From: Golubevia sp. BC0850
Lineage: Eukaryota; Basidiomycota; Exobasidiomycetes; Golubeviales; Golubeviaceae
Direction: 5' to 3'
DNA length: 64,000 nt
Assembly: GCA_012976225.1 (NCBI GenBank)
Contig: JAAVVG010000002.1
Coordinates: 1,674,001-1,738,000 of the forward strand
Of this stretch, positions 23,039 through 33,725 are shown piece by piece (the stretch's first letter is position 1; every line of letters starts with the position of its first letter). Under the pieces are notes generated by a model that ran no database searches, was not told the DNA's origin, and saw only the letters and a program-made list of their open reading frames with translations. The position numbers were made by a program, and so were the translations under genes.

Positions 23039-23825
23039 CTACCAAATCACCTCCTTCTGTTTGGGGAACACAACTCTTCCACTTCTGGATTTAATTCCAG
23101 CTCTTCCATTTCTTGAAACCTTCTTGCCTTTTCTACCTCTTCCCAAAGCAGAAGATCCGCTCCAGGTCGTTCCCAGACCCCAATTTTCCTCTTCAACCTC
23201 TTTAGAACTTGAAGAGGGTTGATTCTCCTTTCTCCTTTCTTTCACTGATGTATGATTTTTCCTGACTAAATTCATGCTCGATTGTATTTCTTGTTGACGA
23301 TTTTTGCCTGAAGAAGATGGACTTCCGTCAAAAACCATTAGAATTAAGTCTTCAGGTTGACTATCACTGACTTGAGAAATAGAAGGAATGCTCGATAAAT
23401 CTGAAGCTGAAGAATCTCTTCTACCTCCATCACTTCCATATCGGTTAGATGCATTTGAACTACCTGTCTTCAGAATGAACACGATGATAAAAGTGGTTTC
23501 CATTTCCTTCCCACCTTCTAATTCCAGGGAACCCTTAAAAACCTGCCCTTTCTCTTTGATAATTAGATAAATCATGGTCAATGAAGTTGTCATTTAGCTT
23601 AGAAATGTCTCCGCACTTAGTGTGATCATCCTTCTTCTCTAATTCTTCTTCATGGAAACTGCGAGGTTTAACATCGGTTTCGATTAACTTTCTCATCCCG
23701 AAAATTCCAGCATTTAGCAGTGCCTCTTTTGTGTGTTGACTTTGAGCCTTCCATTGTCGTTTAGGTTGATGAGGTTTAGGTAAAGGTTTGAATAGGATTG
23801 TTTGAGATGGTCTTCTGGAAGGCAT
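23039..23825 (-). CDS. Basic, low-complexity protein of unknown function
   Basis: Two open frames join in phase through an intron at 23464-23542: exon 1 23825-23543, exon 2 23463-23039, giving 235 aa. The donor (GTTTTT) is weak; the acceptor is GACAG. The N-terminus (MPSRRPSQTILFKPLPKPHQ) is basic and Pro-rich, followed by KEALLNAGIFGMRKLIETDV, an acidic patch, a Ser-rich middle and a Lys/Arg/Gly-rich tail suited to nuclear location. The GMRKLIETDV segment faintly recalls the Hug-type motif of Spd1/Dif1 ribonucleotide-reductase regulators; that is a guess I cannot test here. Its stop is only 144 bp from that of the convergent FG-GAP gene. Confidence 0.5.
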
Positions 23826-25297
23826 GGCTTGATGAGAGACTGAAAGCTGCTTGATTCAAAAGTTGTTAATTGACGACACTTGTCCGAAGGTTGTCTAATG
23901 TTGCTGCGAGTGGATTGATAGTTGTGTTTTGAAGGTAACAGAGAGAGTTGAAGGAATGGAAGAGAGAAGTGAAGAGCAACTGCCTTCGAATGAGTCTCGT
24001 TTCTTCTGGACTGCCGATAAATAAGGGATGAAGGATGAGTGAGTATGAATGATAGTCTTCTTTAGTCAGGAAACTCAATTTACTTGATGACTACCTCGAA
24101 CTAGAATCCGACTTTTCTGGAAGATGTCAGAATTTGGATGTTGCGTTTGGAGGTGAGAGGAAGGAATTTTGAAGGCTTGAGCGCAGGGTGAAGACTTGAC
24201 ATCATCGAGTACTGACCTCTACGAGTCTGCGACCCCTTCCCCTCTCAGCTGGAGAAGAATTCCTTTCCACTTGAAAGAATCCTTGCTCATGACGGAGAAA
24301 GAGTAGTTGACTTTCGGGAAAACATCTGCTGAAACTGACAAAAGGTGAGTAGTGACTATAGTGAGTCCAAACGAACATCCAATCTGTTTTGACAACGGTG
24401 ACCCTTGGAAGGACTCTTTTCCCCACTTTTATGCTCAAAAGATTTTTCAGAAATTGTCTCAGTAGTTTGAGTTGCAGGCTGATATTTTGAAAGAGCGCGT
24501 TTCTTGAAGTGGCAGTCTCCTGCTGACCTTCACGACAGCTGTGCAGAAATGGACAGATGCTCTTTGACGCATCGAATAACGTTCTGAAGTCAGTGAAATC
24601 AACATAATAATCATCGCAAAAGGAAGGCAGAGGCATTTACTCACCAAAGAATCTGGATGGGAATCTCCGTGTCACACATCTCTCTTCCAATCGTTATCTG
24701 TCCATGAATCTGATTGCCAAGTCTCTCAATCACCCAGCACCTCCCAGTCCTAGAGAACGAATCTTCAGTTGGAAATCACAGCATCTCGAGTGTGGTCAAC
24801 TAGGAGATGGAATCTGAAATCAAGTCGAAAGAAACGGGAGGGATGGTGATACGGTCATTGATCGTGAGACTTTCGAATGAGATGGATCCAAGATAGAGTG
24901 CGATTGAAATTGGATGAGAAGTGAGAGAGAAAGAAGAGAGCAGAAAGATCTATGATCCATCCAAGAGTTGTTGTTGTGTCGAAGAAGAAGTGGGCAGGAG
25001 AGAAGGAAAGAAGAAGAACAAAGTTTCTTCTCGATGTAGCTTCTCCACTTTTTCGCGAGCCGTCCTCTCTTCAAGTCAAATCGAAAGCTTGACTTGCTTG
25101 TAGAGTCGTGGCTCATCTTGGAATGGAGAGAAAGAGGATTATGTCAGGGTTCAATCAGTCGAAAGATACAAACTCGACAAGGGGTAATGACATTAGAGAG
25201 ATTGGAATGAGATACCACGTCCACACAAAAAGTACATTGTTTCTCAGATAAACAGGTCTTTGAGAAGCATAAGACAGAATCAAAAAGTTCCTTATAA
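23826..25297. other. 1.5 kb region with possible minus-strand exons
   Basis: No complete gene could be built. The minus strand holds a suggestive 105-nt open block at 24749-24645, bounded by a CTAG acceptor and a GTGAGT donor and reading through CWVIERLGNQIHGQITIG and then CDTEIPIQIL. Open stretches lie on both sides (around 24200-24560 and 24820-25116). A small multi-exon gene is possible, but I could not connect the pieces. The right end is the 3' flank of the palmitoyltransferase gene. Confidence 0.3.
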
Positions 25298-28200
25298 TCA
25301 TCTCCTACCAGCCAACGGTTCGGTTTCATCTTCGTCTTCGAATTCCTCGTCGGTCAACTCTTCCTCAACTCTCACACCAGAATGTCTTCCATTTAAATCT
25401 GGCTTCTTGGCGAAATGCCATCCGTCCGAGTAGGGTTCTATCCTGATTGGTAAGAGGATTGTGAAGTACGAGTGAGCAGAAGTCGGTCCCACGTTGAAGA
25501 ACAGCTGAAGATTCTTTTTCCTTCCAAGATCGTAGACGTTTTGGAATCGCTGTCGGAGAAAAGAATGAAAGAACAGATTCAGAAACAGTCGAAGAGAGGT
25601 CCTAGAAAACAGACTAAGATAAAGTCTTGTTGACACTCACTAGACCTTTCTTTTTGGCTAGAGAACGATAGTGATCTGGAGAAGGAGCAGGGACAAGATG
25701 GACAGGGAAGTGAGCATCGGAATCGACAGGCGATCCGACTTTCGCCTTGGCAGTGTGGCTGAAGGGTGAGAAACAAGAGAATCTCACCATTATCATGGCT
25801 TTCAACTGAAGTTTCGCCTCTAGCAATCAAGATGAGTTGCCAACCTGCCATAACGAAGAGTGCAAATCCCATGATTAAAGTGATGATCCAGGTCAGAAGT
25901 ACGAAAGCTCGAGGGGTATAAGCATGAGGCCACTGCAGAAAAAGAAGAAGGAGGAAGAAGAGATCAGAACAAAGCCAAATCGAAATCAACGCGCTCTAGA
26001 AATGTGAAAGTAGAGCTTTCTGGACTGAAACGTCGGGAACTTACCAAGCCTTTGAAATCAAAGCACATCTTCATCGCTGGCCAACCTGCGCTGACGACGA
26101 CTCCACAGCCCAAACTCAACCAACACATGAAAAGAACGAAGTACCTTTCGTTACCGAGTCCTACACATTGATTGAGCCAAGGACAGTGATGGTCCTGGTG
26201 GATAGAGAAGCGGAAGGAAAAATCAGATCAGCAGAGAAGGATCGAAACCTAAATCATTCACAATTCTTAAGAGCAACTCACGAATTTCAGAACACAAGTC
26301 TTACAAACACTGCAATGATGAGTTCTCTCTGGTTTTGGTCTAGGAACCAATTTCTCAGCCTCCATTTCACCCAACCAGTTCCTAACTTCCGATTCTCCTT
26401 CATCTTGATCTTCTTCTTGATCTGAAAGATAATCCTGCTCTTCTTCATTTCCGTTGCGATCTCGAGATCGTGTTCCTATCTGATCTTCCTGGTGACTCAA
26501 GACAGTTTCCTCAATGTTTTGAATGTGTAAAGAAGTTCTCCTCTCTAAATCAGCCTCTGAAGCTCCCTTGCTTCTCGTCCTCCTTTTCTTCTTACTCTTT
26601 TTTGAAATTCCTCCACCTTTCTCCATTGACTTTCCTTTTCCTTTGGTTCTGGTATCTCTCTCGATAGCTCTAAGTTCAGGAGGTAGATGAGCTAAAGCCT
26701 TGAAAAGTGGAACGTTTGGACATTTCAAGCACATTTTGGCTAAAGGGAAATGATCATCTGAAGTTGAAATCTCATCGAGCTTTTGGTTTAGACTGAAAGT
26801 TGAAGCGTTGAATGAGAATCTAGGATTGAAAGGAGAATCAAGACTGATACTTGAATTTGGATCTAAATTGATCGGGTTGAAAGAAATCGCTTTAGGTTTC
26901 TTCAAAGTTGAGTTGGTGTTGTTTGAGGTTGAATTTGATCTGCTGAGGTTCGATTCCTGATGATTGGTTGTGATGCTTCCTCTTCTACTACCAGGTAGGT
27001 TCGATGTAGAAGTATCATCACTGCTTCTATACGGATGAGGAGTTCTTCTACCTGTTTCATTGGAATTGGAATCTTGGCCTGATGAAATCCCAGTGTTATC
27101 GTTTCTGAAGTCTTGTCTACTTGAAGGTCTAGAAGTTGAGAGTAAAGGACTAGATTTGTAATGATTACTAGATTCTGACATTTCAATCCTAACTGGACTT
27201 GAAGGTTCGAATTCTGAACTATTCTTTGCTCTATCACCTCCTTCCCTCAAGATTCCGGATCTGAATTCTAACATTGTCTCCTCCTCTAGACTCTCCTCGA
27301 CAGCTCTTCTTCTAAATCGATTCCACCAGTGAATGCTTCCTGGACCTAACCTTCTTTCTCTGAGACCATTTCCTAATCCTTCCATGACTGATCCCGGAGG
27401 TTCAGTGATAGCCATATAGTAGTGCCATGAGATTGAGTAGACGATGAAACAGCAGAATAGGAAAGAACTCAAGCATCTGAAGGTTGAAACTGGATGTTGT
27501 TGGAAGGAGGTAGCGAGAGCTGGAGGAAATCCTAACAGAATGTGTAGAGGAGACGGAGTTTCAAACAAATCTAGAATTGGAGGTGGTAGAGGTGCCATAC
27601 TTTGGAACATCACTGTAACTGAAATGGACAGAAGAAAGGACAAAGAAGGGAGAGAGGCAGAGAGGGTGAGAGGGTGAGAATGAGCTGTCCAGAGAGCACG
27701 CGGAACAACTTGCAGACACCCTCTACCATTACTAGCAGATTCGTTTTTGCAAAGACACTACTCCTGCTTTCTCAATAGGGAGCAAGTACCACAGGACGTA
27801 GTGAATAGAATCAACAACCAGCTGTGTCCCTGATCCTGCCCTCCCACCTCACAATGAAGTCTCTTTACTTCGTTTTTCTGAGTAATAAAGATCTAGAGAA
27901 TTCTTCGGAGAAGACCCTAGAGCTATAGACTGAATGCGAAGCTACGTAGAGAAGACGGAGAACTGGAAAAGTATACTTCGGGCTACCTCCATCCGCTTCT
28001 ACCTGAAACATTCCAATAGGTGCTTCGAACTTGTTCCATAGATCTACAGCTTTCACATTGTGGTGCTCGTGAGACTTTCTGCAACTGAAGATAGGCCAGG
28101 TAGAAGACGGCACACGACTCTGCAAAGCCTGGTTGGAGGTTGACTCTATGTTCTCCATTCCCTTCTTATCTCTCGTCCTTATTCAGCCAAGGAAGGTATG

Positions 28201-28348
28201 TGTACTACTCACAAAAAGTATAAGCGCATAGCCAAACCAAGAAGGCAGCGATGCAAATGAAGACAGGTCCAGCTGATCCAACCAACCAATCTGCCAGCCT
28301 TTCTACCCTCCTGAAAGATTTGTGAACCACTAGAGCTAGTGGCTGCAT
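25298..28348 (-). CDS. DHHC-type protein S-palmitoyltransferase
   Basis: Integral membrane enzyme that transfers palmitate from acyl-CoA to protein cysteines. Exons on the minus strand: 28348-28213, 27618-26282, 26194-26045, 25932-25788, 25675-25641, 25549-25298; phases close, 684 aa. Exon 1 gives [10 protein letters not shown] and TM1 ([20 protein letters not shown]); TM2 follows at [20 protein letters not shown] Ser/Asn-rich insert of about 300 residues then precedes the cysteine-rich domain HHCSVCKTC...[12 protein letters not shown], with catalytic Cys495. TM3 and TM4 and an [16 protein letters not shown] block complete the fold. The C-terminus is acidic. Intron 1 (27619-28212) is 594 nt and contains a 97-codon open frame on the same strand (28158-27865). 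Closest in layout to fungal Pfa3-like enzymes; the exact orthologue is uncertain. Confidence 0.93.
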
Positions 28349-28792
28349 GATTGACTAAACTGATAGACTTGCGTTGATTCTACGTTCTCCTTCTTTCCTC
28401 CTTCTGATATCCTTCAGGTGGTTTGATTGCGATTTTGAAGCAAGTGTTGGGTGGAGTATAAGCAAAAGGAAGGTTCCGAGACCTTTCTTATAGTAGTTCA
28501 AGCTTCAAGCTTCGATTTTCAGCTCCACTCTCGATCTATGTATGTATCCGTCTTCGTAGAATCTAATACCCTGAAATTTTCAGACTCAGGAAGAACCAGA
28601 AGAAGCAAACCTGGTGGGTATGCACATTATGGGGAGGTGGGGTTGTCATCCCTCAGATTGATTCGTACAAGACCCTGAACAATGGCAATCTTCATCCGTC
28701 CAAGTGAGAGATGGAAAATGGAAGCTATGGAAGCTTTCAAATTTAAGCTTTATCTAAAAATTCTCTCGGCTTCAGAGCCAGAGACTTAAACC
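28349..28792. other. Intergenic, MetRS 3' flank and DHHC promoter
   Basis: A 444-bp gap between two minus-strand genes. Nothing was recognised beyond the presumed promoter of the palmitoyltransferase gene and the 3' end of the MetRS gene. Confidence 0.5.
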
Positions 28793-31416
28793 CTACTCTT
28801 TCACCTCCCCAATTTTTCGTTTCCCCTTCTTCTTACCCTCCATCCCTTTGACACTCGATTTCGATATTGAAATGTCAACCTTGACTCTAGGAAATAGAGG
28901 TTGAATCTGATCACCTCCAATCCTAAGTTTCATCGTTCCATCCTTTCTTCCCAATCCGAGTTTCATTCTGTCAAATCCACAATCTTCTTCACTGAATCCT
29001 AAAGTCTCTCTAACCTGCTTCATTTTGACCGGCATGATTGGAGAATACAAAGTTGAAACGATTCTCAGAGTTTCAATTGAAAGATAAATGGCTCGATGAG
29101 CTTCTGAAAGTGTAGTCGGCTTTGGCTTTGAAGTGGAATCTGGAGTCTCATTGCTTGGAAGATCCTTTCCAGGATATAACCAAGGAGATAGATCTTGGAC
29201 TATTCCGTTCATCTTGGTAAGAATTGATGAGATCTCTTCGTTGGCTTTCGAAGGGGCAAAGTTCTCTAGATGAGTTGTGAATCTATCTGTCAGCGAATTT
29301 AATTCTTCGACGAAGATCTCATCTACTTCTGTCAACTCTGGGACTGGGACGACTGAGGTTATGGAGGAATTGGTTTCTTCTGAGCTTGATGGAATTCTGC
29401 TAGCACCAGAAATTGAAAGTCCATCTATCAACTTGGAATGGATTGTAGGTGATAGAATCCGAGAGAGGAGGTTTCCCAATTGACCTGCAAGGTTTTTCTT
29501 GTAGTGTTCTTCCAGTGTGAAAGGAGAGTAGTCTTGTAGTAGGATATTAGAAAGAATGTATACGTCAGCTTACGAGTTGAAGAACAGCTCCTTCTAGTCT
29601 TGTTGACTCACCAGAATCAGCATCTAAAGTTCCACCAACTCTCATCAAATACCAACGAACGGCATCAGTTCCATAAAGTTCCATAGCTGCGAAAGGATCA
29701 GCCACATTCCCTCTACTCTTAGACATTTTCTGTCTATTCATAGTCCAATGAGAATGAGCGAGAATGGTTTTTGGAAGTGGAAGATCTAGAGCCAAAAGCA
29801 GAGACGGGAAGTAGATTGCGTGGAATCTGTCGAGAACAAAAGGAAACGATTTCATCAGCAAAAAAGACAGGAATTTCAAAAGGATTTGTTGTTGGATACT
29901 GACCTTATAATGTCTTTACCCACGACGAGAACATCAGCAGGCCAACAAGAACCCTCCCAATCTTGATCCCCTTCTTTTGAATTCTTCTTCCAAGGATAAC
30001 CTGAGACTGTAAGGTAATTCGTCAAAGCATCTACCCAAACGTAGATTGTATGATCTGGATCATCTGGAACTTGAATGCCCCAAGTGAGTCTAGATCTAGG
30101 TCTTGAGATTGAAAGATCTGAGAGGCTTGAAGAGGACTTCAATTCGGAGAGAACTTCTGATCTGAAGAAAGGAGGACAGATAGCTGTAAAGGAGAAGTAA
30201 TCATCAGCAACCATAAAAGCATCGTCAAGTGAAAAGGCACTCATTAGAACTTACCCTTCGAATTCTTCTCCAACCAATCAATCAGCTTCTCTCTAAAAGC
30301 ACTCATTCGAAGCTTATAATTCTCTTCTTTCGTCCATTCGACCCTAGTACCAGTTTCTATTGAAGCCATGTACTTCTCTCCTGTCCTCTCATTAGTAACT
30401 TCATGAACTTGAAGAGAGGTATAGAAAGCTTCATCTGAAATTGCGTACCAGCCTTCATGTGAACCTTTATAGATATGACCTCTTTCAACTAGTCTTCTCC
30501 AAAGAGTCTTGACAGCTTCCTCGTGTTCTGATTCGGTTGTTCGTATGAATCTTGTATAGTCTACGTTGGCAGCTTCTGCTAGATCCTGAGAGAGGAGATA
30601 GACAAGATGGCGAAGATAAGATGGATTGTCTCTGCGTCTTCCCCTCCCAAAGCCACTTATCCTTCCTCATTACCACTAGATATGAAACTCTATTTTAGGA
30701 CTCACCTTGAATCTAAGACTGATCCTATCACAAAGAGCTTTTGGATCTCCTTGAATCAGATTCAATCTCTCCATCTTGTCTTCCTCCTTTAGACTCTGAT
30801 CGTTTCTGACCTTTTCCCTCTCCTGTTCAGCTATTAGATGAGCCTGTGTTTGAATCTTTAATCCATGTTCATCTGTACCAGTACTGAGGATTGATCTGAC
30901 GCTGCCTGTAGGAGGGTCACAGGTAGATTGACCATTCTGACTGAAACCATTAAATCTCCATTGATTCCATCTAGCTAGAACGTCTGCTAGAACCATTGAA
31001 TGTAAATGACCAACATGAGGAATTGCATTTACGTAGAAGATTGGGGTTGTAATGTAGAAAGGCTTGTGTGAAGATTGAGAAGAGGTTGTCGGATTGGGAT
31101 TAGAGTTGGAGGAGTGAGTAGAAGAGCTCAAGTTTCTTCTTGTTGCTGATCTTGAGTTGATGATGAAGCCATAGGATAGAATTTTACATCTTTTAGGTTT
31201 CGAAGCTTCAGTCGAGTTGAGAGGTTGTTGGGAAATTCGAGTAGAGAAACTGCTTGAAAGATTCGACTTGAATGTGGCTGTGGCTGATGCTGATGCTGAT
31301 GCTACCGAAGAGCTGATCGTTGCATGTCTGTAACTCTTGCTTGAGATTGAATGGAGTGGTCTTGATTGTAAAAGGGATAAAAGGGTTCGTCCTTGGCCAA
31401 ACCTGTGCAACAACAT
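28793..31416 (-). CDS. MSM1: Mitochondrial methionyl-tRNA synthetase
   Basis: Charges mitochondrial tRNA-Met. Exons: 31416-30706, 30585-30255, 30183-29904, 29826-29612, 29532-28793, giving 758 aa. I chose the ATG at 31416 because it opens a textbook mitochondrial presequence ([19 protein letters not shown], then [10 protein letters not shown]); an in-frame ATG at 31521 would add 35 residues. Class I landmarks follow: [20 protein letters not shown] (HIGH-type motif), [54 protein letters not shown] and [13 protein letters not shown] (KMSKS) near residue 475. The C-terminal anticodon-binding part is longer than in yeast Msm1 and ends in a Lys-rich tail. The gene is divergent from the lipase, with 241 bp between starts. 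Confidence 0.95.
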
Positions 31417-31657
31417 TGGGTGGGGGAACTGAACTGGGGACGGAAGAAGAGAGCTTCTACCCGCCCTATTACTATCACATATCGACTCAGCTTTCAACCA
31501 AATCGCTTTCCTATTAATCAAGAATTCATCTCCGATGGTCAGTAAAAATCTTTATAAAAGCCCCCTTCTTATTTCACTCCTTCCCAAGATCCCACATTTC
31601 TCTTTCTCTCCCTTCCCCCTCTTCCCCTTCTCTCCCTTTTGGTCTCAATTCCTCATC
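31417..31657. promoter_or_regulatory. Short divergent promoter, MetRS/lipase
   Basis: 241 bp separate the preferred MetRS start from the lipase ATG. The segment includes a TATAAAA on the plus strand at 31553-31559, about 100 bp before the lipase ATG, followed by a CT-rich leader. The near-palindromic site could serve either direction, but its spacing suits the lipase. Confidence 0.55.
31553..31559 (+). promoter_or_regulatory. TATA box of the CalB-like lipase gene
   Basis: TATAAAA about 99 bp before the ATG at 31658, followed by a pyrimidine-rich leader. Confidence 0.55.
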
Positions 31658-33151
31658 ATGAGGTTCGTTTCCTCGCCTGTTCTACCTTCCATCCTTCTTA
31701 ACTTGGCTCTCAGAGCTACTCTCTCCCTCGGTGCGGTGAGTTCGACTAAGAATGTTGTCAAGGTCGAGAGAAAAGGACACTGAACATCGACACTCCCTTT
31801 TCTCTTCACTCAGCCTCAAGTTCCACACTTGCCCACTAAGGACGCTCCCTTCACTGATTCAAAAAGTCAGATGGTCAACGCCATCACTTGTCCAAACGGT
31901 CTAACAGGAGCCAAAAATGGCATCGTTCTGTTAGTTCCAGGGACCACGATTTCCGGGAGAACGTCATATGGAAACGGGCCTTATGTTAACCTACTCCCTA
32001 AAGCCTTAGAGGTGGACGTCTGCTGGGTTGATCCTCCTCATTTATCAATGTCAGATGCTCAGGTCGGAGGAGAGTATGTTGCTCATGCGATCAATCGTAA
32101 GTACAGACGTGTTCTCCCAGACTTTACCTTCAAAACCAAACCTTCCCTTCCCTTCCCTTTTGTCTTTTTCTAAACAGACCTATCTAAAAAGAGCAAGACT
32201 GGAAAAGTGAAAGTCTTAGGACATAGTCAAGCAGGTGGAATTTCCATCCCTTGGGCCTTGATCTTCTTCCCATCAGCTCGCAGCAAAGTCTCAAGTTTCG
32301 TAGCGTTGGCCGGTGATTTCCACGGAACTGTGACTTTGAAGCCAGTTTGCTTAGGTGAGCAACCTGAGAACTTTAGTAGAGGCGTATGTTCCCACAAATT
32401 TAACAAATCCCCCCCCCCCTTTTTTTCCCAATCTTCAATCTCTCTCTCTCTCCAGTGGAGACTCTCGCTTCTTTTGCCCAAGGATGTGCTCCAGCCGTAC
32501 TTCAACAAATCAGAGGCTCTAAGCTTCTAACAGCTCAAAACAAAATCTTTACCCATGAGCTCGTTCCAACGACCTCCATCTTCAGTCGACTTGACGAGCT
32601 AGTGATTCCTCAGGTCGGACCAAACACATCTTCGAGACTTCAAGGTTCAACTCAATTTCCACTTCAAGATTTTTGCGGTCCAGCACATTTAGCGGGTCAC
32701 ATTTCGATTCTAGCCGGTGAGTATAATTGACCACGACATCTTCCACTCTACTCTCACTCTAGATCGAATCTCACTTCTTCTATCTCTTTCTCGATCAACT
32801 CTTGTACAGACCCTGCCGCTTATGCAGGAACTTTGGACGCCTTCACCTCTCCAAGTGGAAAAATGGATGTGAAAACCTTTGACAAGTCTCAATGCACAAA
32901 CTTTAAGAACAAGGATTTGGATTACTCCGATCTTGCAAGCACTCTCACCTTTTTCTCTCAAGCTGGCATTTCAGGGATCTTCTCGGAAGGGGTTTGGGTA
33001 AAGGAAGAACCTGCTTTGAAACAATGTGAGTGTCCGAAAGGGGAGAACTCCGTTACACTATCTGTTGACACTCGACACCCATGACTTCTTTTCTTTCACA
33101 GATGTGTGCGATACTGGAGCAGCTACTGAGTGTGGAAAACGACTCTTCTGA
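31658..33151 (+). CDS. Secreted lipase of the Candida antarctica lipase B type
   Basis: Extracellular alpha/beta-hydrolase acting on ester lipids. Six exons: 31658-31735, 31814-32096, 32178-32354, 32456-32716, 32810-33025, 33102-33151; phases agree, 354 aa. Exon 1 encodes a signal peptide beginning MRFVSSPVLPSILLNLALRA. The core reads VLLVPGTTISGRTSYGNG (oxyanion region), WVDPPHLSMSDAQVGGEYVA, and the nucleophile elbow GHSQAGG with Ser137. The proposed Asp is in SRLDELVIPQ (Asp226) and the His in LAGHISIL (His261), matching the order and spacing of CalB-type lipases; the elbow here is GHSQ rather than the TWSQ of CalB. C-terminal Cys residues (CDTGAATECG) probably form a disulfide. A 12-C run sits in the intron at 32355-32455. 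Confidence 0.92.
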
Positions 33152-33725
33152 AAGGATCATACTGCCTAGAGTTGCTCTTCCATCAATGCTGTTCTTCCAC
33201 TGATTTCACACCTCTCTCATTTCCCCTCCAAGTCTCTTTGATCTCTTTTGAAACCCACGCCTCACTCTTTTCTTCCGTCATATAGAATTCCCATCTTATA
33301 GAATTTGCTCTGTATTTTGTGCCGTATTGCATCTTTTAATATCTATAATTCCATTAGCTCAGACGAGTCTTGATCTTCGCTACTCCTTTTTGAAAGCAGA
33401 GCAGTGGCAAAAGTCAAGGTTTTTCGAAACCTATCTGGAGTTGATATCATTACATGATCTGGTTGAAGATAACGTAAGAGTATGTCTATAAGGAGTTCAA
33501 GTTCGAGTGACGTTTTGCCACCCAGCACCGATGCTTTGGAGCAGCGGTGAAACGCCTTAGATTTAAGATTTGATATTTGAATTTGAATGCCTTGAGTACA
33601 AATTCGAAGGGAGACTCACCAACCATTCCCAGTTCGTTGTTCCTTTCTTTTCACGTGAGGCACGACTCAAATGGCGGCAAAGGAAAGGAGATTCGAGACT
33701 TTGTTTGACCAATCGACCTTCAAGA
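33152..33725. other. Intergenic, lipase to homeodomain gene
   Basis: This 574-bp gap contains no recognisable gene. It presumably holds the lipase 3' end and the promoter of the homeodomain gene. The homeodomain frame is open upstream to 33570, but the ATG at 33726 gives a more plausible start. Confidence 0.45.

Noticed and set aside
26941-26965. tRNA B-box-like GGTTCGATTCC on the plus strand
   Set aside because: It lies within the coding exon of the palmitoyltransferase on the other strand, with no A box or cloverleaf around it.
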